From Cupriavidus sp. EM10 (GTDB lineage: Bacteria; Pseudomonadota; Gammaproteobacteria; Burkholderiales; Burkholderiaceae), in contig NZ_CP076061.1 of NCBI RefSeq assembly GCF_018729255.1, forward strand, positions 1,178,001-1,242,000: DNA of 64,000 nt, given 5' to 3'. The translations under genes were made by a program, and so were the position numbers. Below the pieces are notes generated by a model. It was not told the DNA's origin, did no database searches, and saw nothing but the letters and a program-made list of their open reading frames with translations. Of this stretch, positions 58,251-64,000 are shown piece after piece; position 1 is the stretch's first letter, and every line of letters begins with the position of its first letter.

Positions 58251-59230
58251 TTAGCGCTCCAGCGTGGTCTGCTGCGCCGGGAGCGGCGGCATGTTGGCGC
58301 CGGCAATGGCGCCGAGGGTCACCGGGCTGTCGGCACGGCAGATGTCGCCGTTGCTGGCCATGTACTGGTCCACCACACCCTTGAACAGGCGCGGCTCCAC
58401 CTTGGCGTACACCGTGACGGGGTCCTTGCTGCTGGGTTGCTCCAGCTTGCGGTAGGTGGCTTCATCGAGCGTGTTGCCCGAGGCGCGGGCGCGTTCGATC
58501 CACGCATCGAAGTCGGCGCGCGACGTGGCGATGGTGCGGAAGTGCATGTCCGAGAAGCCCGAGCCGCTATAGGCGGCGGAGCGGCCGTCGAACACGCCGG
58601 TCTGGTCGGCAATCAAATGCAACCTGGTCTGCATGCCGGCCATCGCGTAGACCATGCTGCCCAGGCGCGGGATGAACAGTGCGTTCATCGTCGACTCGGC
58701 CGTGATGCGGAAATTGATCGGCGTGCCCACGGGGATGGGCAGCTCGTTCAGCGATGCCACGCCGTACTGGGGATAGATAAACAGCCATTTCCAGTCGAGC
58801 GCGACGACATCCACCTCTACCGGCGCCACCTTCGACTCCAGCGGGCGGAACGGGTCGAGCTTGTGCGTGGTGTCCCAGATGATGACGCCCAGCAGCGCCA
58901 CGATCACGCACGGGATGCCCCACACGACCACTTCGATCTTCGTCGAATGCGACCAGCGCGGCGCGTATTCGGCCTTGGTATTGGTCTCGCGATAGCGCCA
59001 CGCGAAGACCAGCGTGAGGATGATCACCGGGATCACCACCAGCAGCATCAGGGCCGTGGCCAGCACGATCAGGTTGCGCGTCTGCACGCCGATGGACCCG
59101 CTGGGGTTCAGCAGATCCCACGAACAGCCGGTCAGGATCAGCGGAGTGAGGGCATACAGCCACACACGCGGGGAACGAATGGAGGGGGGCGCCGACGCAC
59201 GCGTCTGGGGTCGGCCGGTTGCTCACGCAT
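58251..59230 (-). CDS. cyoA: Cytochrome bo(3) ubiquinol oxidase subunit II
   Basis: About 326 residues from the ATG at 59230 (AGAAGGTGTTGAA upstream). The leader has a lipobox LTGC, so it is a lipoprotein, followed by two helices ([20 protein letters not shown] and [20 protein letters not shown]) and a cupredoxin domain without CuA ligands ([20 protein letters not shown]), as expected for a quinol oxidase. One C is lost near 59185 (VRRRPP to [12 protein letters not shown]). It is the first gene of cyoABCD. Confidence 0.95.
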
Positions 59231-59280
59231 TTCAACACCTTCTTACAGGGGCAGGAGTGGCCCAGACAACATCCCCGTAT

Positions 59281-59355
59281 TTGTATGGATTTGCCTAGGT
59301 TGCGCGGCATGCTAAGGTAAGACAAAAGCCATACAAGCCACACTCTGTTTTACCT
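59281..59355. promoter_or_regulatory. Paired inverted repeats in the cyoA-mocR interval
   Basis: TTGTATGG (59281-59288) and CCATACAA (59329-59336) are perfect inverted copies 40 bp apart, and AGGTAAGACA (59315-59324) is inverted (one mismatch) at TGTTTTACCT (59346-59355). The region lies just upstream of the MocR start. MocR regulators often bind such paired sites. Confidence 0.6.
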
Positions 59356-59370
59356 ACAACCCATCCAACG

Positions 59371-60768
59371 ATGCCGCTAATGCAACCGAATCAGGACGAT
59401 AAACCCGGCTGGATCGGCGCGTTCGCCGCAGCGGGCGGCCCGCGCTACGCGCAGATCGCCGGATTCCTGGAGCGCGCGATGGCCGACGGCGTGCTGGCCC
59501 CTGGCGACCGCCTGCCGCCGCAGCGCGAACTGGCGGCGCTGCTGGGCGTGGACCTGACCACGGTCACCCGGGCGCTGGCGGAAGCGCGGCGGCGCGGGTT
59601 GGTCGAGCCACGTGGATCACTAGGCACTTTCATTGCAGCGCCCGCTTTCGAACTGGCCCAGACCGTCGACCTGAGCATGAACGTGCCACCTCCGCCGGAA
59701 GGCATCGACTTCGCCGACATGCTCCGGCGCGGGCTGGCCCAGGTAACGCTGCGCGCCGATGCGAACCTGCTGATGACCTATCAGCTCGGCGGCGGCACGA
59801 TGCCCGACCGCGCGGCCGGCGCCCAGTGGCTGGCGCCGATGCTGGGCGATGTCGCGCACGACCGCGTCATCGCCAGCCCGGGCGCGCAGTCGGCACTGGC
59901 CGCGTTGATGCTGTGCCGGACCACGCCGGGTGGGGCCATCGCCGCCGAGCCGCTGGTCTATCCAGGCCTGCGCGGGGCGGCTGCCGAACTGGGGCGCCAC
60001 GTGGTGACCATCGCCGCCGATGACGACGGCATGCGTCCCGATGCACTGGACGCGGCGTGCGGCACCGGCAATGTTCAGTTGATCTACCTGAATCCGACGC
60101 TGCAGAACCCCACCACGCACACCATGCCCGAGGCGCGCCGCCGCGACATTGCACGCGTGGCGCGGCAGCACGGCGTGCTGATCGTGGAAGACGACCCCTA
60201 CTGGCTGCTGACCCCCGACGCGCCGCCGCCGCTGGCGGCCATCGATCCCGGTCAGACCGTCTACATCGCCACGCTGGCCAAATGCCTGAGTCCGGGCCTG
60301 CGTACTGCGTACGTGGTGGCGCCCGACGGCGAGTTGCAGGAATCGATCCTGGCAGCGCTACGCGCGATCACGCTGATGGCCTCGCCTATCGCCACGGCGC
60401 TGGCCACGCAGTGGATTCGCGACGGTTCGGCAGCCGAGCTGCTGGAGGGTATCCGCACCGAGGCCGCCGCGCGGCAGCAGATCGCCCGGCAATGGCTGGC
60501 GAGTACCGGCCAGTACGCGCCGTCGGGCATCCACGTCTGGCATCCGCTGCCCAGCTACTGGTCGTCGGCCGGCTTCAGCCGCGCGGCGCAGGACGAATCG
60601 CTGCGCGTCACCGCATCGGACGTGTTCTACGACGGCGCCACGCCGCCCAACGCCATCCGCATCTCGCTGGGTGGCGCGGCCGATCGCGCGCAGTTGTCGA
60701 TGGCGCTGAAGAAGTTGTCCGGCCTGCTGGCGCGCAAGCCGCCCAATGCGTCGATGCAAGTGATCTGA
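59371..60768 (+). CDS. MocR-type (GntR-HTH plus aminotransferase domain) regulator
   Basis: 465 residues, intact. The GntR winged helix is at the N-terminus (GDRLPPQRELAALLGVDLTT). A class I aminotransferase-like domain follows, with IYLNPTLQNPTTHTMPEARR and the PLP-lysine candidate in IATLAKCLSPGLRTAYVVA. Such proteins use PLP or an amino acid as effector. It is convergent with the OPT transporter gene (12 bp gap) and divergent from cyoA. The dyads upstream are probably its own operator. Confidence 0.9.
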   Translation: MPLMQPNQDDKPGWIGAFAAAGGPRYAQIAGFLERAMADGVLAPGDRLPPQRELAALLGVDLTTVTRALAEARRRGLVEPRGSLGTFIAAPAFELAQTVDLSMNVPPPPEGIDFADMLRRGLAQVTLRADANLLMTYQLGGGTMPDRAAGAQWLAPMLGDVAHDRVIASPGAQSALAALMLCRTTPGGAIAAEPLVYPGLRGAAAELGRHVVTIAADDDGMRPDALDAACGTGNVQLIYLNPTLQNPTTHTMPEARRRDIARVARQHGVLIVEDDPYWLLTPDAPPPLAAIDPGQTVYIATLAKCLSPGLRTAYVVAPDGELQESILAALRAITLMASPIATALATQWIRDGSAAELLEGIRTEAAARQQIARQWLASTGQYAPSGIHVWHPLPSYWSSAGFSRAAQDESLRVTASDVFYDGATPPNAIRISLGGAADRAQLSMALKKLSGLLARKPPNASMQVI

Positions 60769-60780
60769 GGCGCCTGGGCG

Positions 60781-62519
60781 TCAGGCCACGACGGCCAGCA
60801 AACCCGCGATGCCGAAGCCAAGCGCGGCCAGCGCGTCGCCGGCAATCAGTCCGCCGCCGATCAGCGACGTGGTGCTCATGTCCTCGGGCAGGGCGGGGTC
60901 CTGCGAGGCCGGGTAGGCCGGACGCGGGTGGCTTTCCACAAGACTCGACACCACACCGCCCACGGCCATCCACGTCGCGGCAGCCAGGTTGACGAACCCG
61001 CCGAACGACGACGCATAGGGCGAAGGCAGGACCACGGCATCGAGCACGAAATCGCACACCCGGCCGGTGCGGCCCTGGTCGACGAATCGCCGGTAGCGCG
61101 CCGAGGCGAAGATCGCCTTGCGCAGGATCTCGGTGACCAGGCCGATGCCCAGCCCGATCCATACGGCCAGCCGCTGATAGGGCCGGTCCTCCGTCATGCT
61201 GCGCAGCGCGCCGACGATCTTGTAGGTCATCGCCGAAGTCCATCGCGCGGGCTGCTGGTCTGCCGGCAGCACGGTCTGGTCGAGGCGCAGCACCGGATAG
61301 GCATCCATGAACAGCCGCGCCAGCAGCACGGCCAGGATCGACCCGGCCACGATGCCCGCCACCTGGTAGCCAAACTGCACCATGCGGTCGGTGCCGAGCC
61401 GCCAGCCGGTGGAGCGGTCCTGCTGCATGTCGCACGCCTCGGCCGTGGACACCAGCAGCACCGTGGCCGCGATCAGGCCGATATGCGGCTCGCGCAGGCC
61501 CACGGCGGCCATCAGGATCACGGTCAGCACGAAGGCTGAGGAGATCGGGTTCTGGTCGACCATGCCGACCGAAATGCCATTGACCAGCGCAAAGATCAGC
61601 ACCAGCACCACGGCCATCAGCTGGTAGCCGACCGGCTGGCCAAACCACGCGGCGCCGGTGCCCACCACGGCCATCCCCCAGACGACGACCCACGCCACGA
61701 TCCAGCGTTGCGGCATGCCGGCCGGCTTCGCCTTCTCGCGCGTCTGGCGCATCGCCCGCGCCAGAAGAAGCAGCACGTCGACGGCGGCGGCGCCCATGAT
61801 CATCCCGAGCGCAAACAGAAAGGTGATCTTGCGATACGGGTCGCCGGGGGCAAGCCAGCCGATCGACACAAAGTACGGCGTCAGCGCCCAGCCCACCAGG
61901 CCGCCCACCAGCGAGGCGATGCCGATACGCGCGCCGACGATCATGCCGGCGCCAAATGTCGAGGCTGAGAGATCGATGGCCCCAAGCCACGCGATTCGCG
62001 CCGCGCCCACGCCGGCCAGCACGCCCAGGCCAGTACCGCCCGCCAGCCGGGCAATCGATCGCCGCAGCAGCACGGGGTCGGTCAGCGCCCGCAGGATGTT
62101 GGCCACGGCCAGCCCGGACGGAAATGTCAGCTGCATGCGGTCCACCAACAGCGGGGTGTACAGCATGCCGACGCCCACGCCGTACATGCCGATGCAAAGC
62201 ATGTAGCCGATCAGCTGCCACAACGGCGGCTGCGCCATGCCCATCCAGCCGATGGCCTGGATCACCACCACCATGCCGCCCATGCCGGCCACCGATGCGG
62301 CGGCCGTCTGGATGTAGTTCGCCCCGTGGCGGCCGGCCGCGCCATAGCCGGCGGTGACGGCCGAACCCAGGATGCCGGCCAGCACCTGCCCGCCGACGAA
62401 GAAGCCGAGCGACAGGTTCATGTACGCCGCCGCGATGCCGCCCAACGGCCCCAGCACCAGCATGCCGGCGGCGCCGAGCAGCAGGTGGTATTGCCAGGAG
62501 TTGGGGTGGGGAGCCGCAT
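60781..62519 (-). CDS. OPT-family oligopeptide/metal transporter
   Basis: About 579 residues with roughly 14 membrane helices. GPLGGIAAAYMNLSLGFFVG, NPISSAFVLTVILMAAVGL and TGWRLGTDRMVQFGYQVAGI are of the OPT type. These carry peptides or metal chelates with protons. The N-terminus is uncertain: a frame continuous with NSWQYHLLLGAAGML has no good start, so I propose the ATG at 62519 and one lost C near 62503, giving MRLPTPNSWQYHLLL. No RBS is evident. The REP pair lies upstream. Confidence 0.82.
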
Positions 62520-62564
62520 GTTTTGTGGTTCGGATGATCGATCTTGCGGGTTGATGCGCTGGAG

Positions 62565-62676
62565 CCCTCACCCCCGCCCCTCTCCCGCTCGCGGGAGAGG
62601 GGAGAAACCACGAGGTTATCGACCGCCTATTGTTCGCTCCCCTCTCCCGCTCTGCGGAGAGGGGCCGGGGTGAGGG
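62565..62676. repeat. REP doublet (BIME-like)
   Basis: CCCCTCTCCCGC-TC-GCGGGAGAGGGG (62577-62602) and a sibling (62639-62664) are flanked by inverted arms CCCTCACCCC (62565-62574) and GGGGTGAGGG (62667-62676). A third single copy is at 11554-11577. Such extragenic palindromes are dispersed through many genomes. Confidence 0.85.
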
Positions 62677-62720
62677 CAAAAAGCCTGTCCATCACCGCCA
62701 CCTTCAACCCCCACCGCCCC

Positions 62721-62784
62721 AAAGCGTACCCATTTCTGCGTGATTCCCCCAGCGGAAAATCGCAAAGCGTACCCGTTTCTGCGT
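62721..62784. repeat. Dispersed GCGTACCCGTTTCTGCGT motif, copies 2 and 3 as a direct repeat
   Basis: AAAGCGTACCC(A)TTTCTGCGT at 62721-62741 and AAAGCGTACCC(G)TTTCTGCGT at 62764-62784, 43 bp apart, about four helix turns. A third copy is at 31687-31705. The copies lie about 140 bp upstream of the dehydrogenase start. Confidence 0.8.
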
Positions 62785-62925
62785 ACGCCGCCGCACGCTG
62801 TCAAACGTCTGATAATCGCCCAAAACCACCACGTCACGGCAGGCAGGCCAACGCACGCAGGCATAGAATGTGGCGTCGGCCCGGCCGACCTTCACAACAA
62901 AATCTCCCTCGTCTCGCTGTCACGC

Positions 62926-63861
62926 ATGAAGCCCGCCCTGCTCGTCCTGGTCCAGCTCGAACCGGACCACCTCGCCCTGGTTTCCCAACAATACGACGTC
63001 GTCTACGCGCCCAGCGCCGCCCAGCGCGCCGAGGCCGTCGCCAGTGCCGGCGGCACGTTCCGCGCCGTGCTCAGCAATGGCACGACCGGCATCACCGCCG
63101 CCGAAATCGATGCCATGCCCAGGCTCGAACTGGTCTGCGCCCTGGGCGCCGGCTACGAGAACATCGACATTGCCGCCTGCAAGGCGCGCGGCATCGCCGT
63201 GGGCAATGGTGCCGGCACCAACGACAGCTGCGTGGCCGATCACGCCATGGCGCTGTTGCTGGCCACCGTGCGCCGCGTGCCGTCGCTGGACCGCGCCACG
63301 CGCGACGGGGTCTGGCGCAATACGATTCCGCTGCCGCCCAACCTGTCGGGCAAGCGCCTGGGCATCGTGGGCCTGGGCACCATTGGCCGCCGCATCGCGC
63401 AGCGTGGGCAGGGCTTCGACCTGGAGATTGGCTATCACAACCGCCGCCCGCGCGCCGACGCGCCGTTCCAGTACTTTGCCGATGTGATGGCGCTGGCCGA
63501 ATGGGCTGACTACCTGGTCATTGCCACCCCGGGCGGCGCCGAGACGCGCCATATGGTCGATACCCCGGTGCTGCGCGCGCTGGGGCCGGCTGGCTACCTG
63601 GTCAATATCGCGCGCGGCAGCGTGGTGAACACGGCGGCGCTGGCCGATGCGCTGCACACCGGCGAAGTGGGCGGCGCGGGCCTGGATGTCTATGAAAGCG
63701 AGCCGAAGCCGCCGGTGGAGCTGTTCGATTGCCCCAACGTCGTGCTGACGCCGCACGTGGGCGGCTGGTCGCCCGAGGCGGTACTGGCGTCGGTGAACCA
63801 GTTCATCGAGAACGCGCGCCGGCACTTTGCCGGCGAGCCGCTGGTCGCGCCGGTGAACTAG
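62926..63861 (+). CDS. D-2-hydroxyacid dehydrogenase (glyoxylate/hydroxypyruvate reductase-like)
   Basis: 311 residues, intact. The NAD(P)-binding GLGTIGRRIAQRGQGFD, the catalytic Arg in NIARGSVVNTAALADAL, the Glu in GLDVYESEPKPP and the His in TPHVGGWSPEAV define the family. It reduces a 2-keto acid, probably glyoxylate or hydroxypyruvate. It is separate from the OPT gene and upstream of a partial kinase. Two copies of the dispersed motif lie in its upstream region. Confidence 0.9.
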   Translation: MKPALLVLVQLEPDHLALVSQQYDVVYAPSAAQRAEAVASAGGTFRAVLSNGTTGITAAEIDAMPRLELVCALGAGYENIDIAACKARGIAVGNGAGTNDSCVADHAMALLLATVRRVPSLDRATRDGVWRNTIPLPPNLSGKRLGIVGLGTIGRRIAQRGQGFDLEIGYHNRRPRADAPFQYFADVMALAEWADYLVIATPGGAETRHMVDTPVLRALGPAGYLVNIARGSVVNTAALADALHTGEVGGAGLDVYESEPKPPVELFDCPNVVLTPHVGGWSPEAVLASVNQFIENARRHFAGEPLVAPVN

Positions 63862-64000
63862 GCCACGGCCGGGAAGATCACGCGGACGCGCAGCCCCGGC
63901 GCCGCGTCTTCCAGCGCCACGCGCGCGCCATGGGACTGCGCCACCTCGTCGACGATGGCCAGTCCCAGTCCGCTGCCGCCCGTGGGCGCGTCGGGCACGC
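63858..64000 (-). CDS. Sensor histidine kinase, C-terminal end only
   Basis: The 47 codons inside the window read GTGGSGLGLAIVDEVAQSHG (HATPase G2 box) to VRVIFPAVA-stop. It is the end of an OmpR-system-type kinase whose start lies beyond the window. Its tail overlaps the end of the dehydrogenase gene by 4 bp (convergent). Confidence 0.8.
   Translation of the reverse strand, partial: VPDAPTGGSGLGLAIVDEVAQSHGARVALEDAAPGLRVRVIFPAVA

Larger units (their letters stand above)
62520..62925. other. Intergenic region with a REP doublet and two copies of a dispersed motif
   Basis: 406 bp. It holds the BIME-like pair (62565-62676) and two direct copies of AAAGCGTACCC(A/G)TTTCTGCGT 43 bp apart (62721-62741, 62764-62784). 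No coding sequence was recognised. Confidence 0.6.

Noticed and set aside
1..64000. CRISPR array, integrase, insertion sequence or rRNA gene
   Set aside because: I looked for regularly spaced repeats, transposase/integrase motifs and rRNA landmarks and saw none. The only tRNA found is selC.

Overview
The window looks like chromosome from a high-GC betaproteobacterium of the Burkholderiales, most likely Cupriavidus or Ralstonia. The evidence is the strong G/C bias at third codon positions, a Bug/TctC receptor next to a CaiB-type CoA transferase, a CyoABCD quinol oxidase, a two-partner adhesin, and the family-level look of most proteins. The assignment is by inference; no 16S rRNA gene is present.

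Layout. 1-3.8 kb: a LysR regulator divergent from a Bug receptor, CoA transferase and cyclase operon. 3.9-12 kb: exported and stress-type single genes (DUF1254, ferritin-like, metallo-beta-lactamase fold, bestrophin, beta-propeller with its TPR/HTH regulator, EamA permease, small envelope proteins). 12.3-24.9 kb: a lipoprotein hydrolase, then a complete selenocysteine island, fdoG(UGA)-fdoH-fdoI-fdhE-selA-selB-selC-transglutaminase-selD. It holds the selenoprotein, its SECIS hairpin, tRNA-Sec, the elongation factor, the synthase and the selenophosphate supplier. 25-31.9 kb: glycosyltransferase, SGNH lipoprotein, GspC-like protein, Fur-family regulator, permease, PadR-like regulator and a candidate small RNA. 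32-36.5 kb: two divergent cyclic-di-GMP proteins. 36.5-42.3 kb: zinc-ribbon protein, cysteine-rich four-helix (copper storage type) protein, fumarase C, histidine kinase/response regulator, SnoaL-like protein. 42.3-52.6 kb: a glycosylated two-partner secretion locus, tpsA-tpsB-HMW1C-like N-glycosyltransferase-methyltransferase/GT9-like fusion-membrane protein, divergent from a LuxR-type response regulator. 53-64 kb: porin, FrnE/DsbA-like protein, cyoABCD, MocR regulator, OPT transporter, D-2-hydroxyacid dehydrogenase, and the end of a histidine kinase.

How the parts work together. The Sec island is self-contained for making one enzyme, the Tat-exported respiratory formate dehydrogenase. The adhesin locus combines export (TpsB), substrate (TpsA, rich in N-X-S/T sequons) and a cytoplasmic N-glycosyltransferase, with a second fused glycosyltransferase that could extend or vary the glycan.

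Quality caveat. More than 30 reading-frame breaks are present, and every one is explained by loss of a single G or C. They hit core genes (fumC, selA, selB, cyoA, fdoG), so I read them as systematic sequence errors, not gene decay. Affected genes are annotated across the break, with the approximate break position given.
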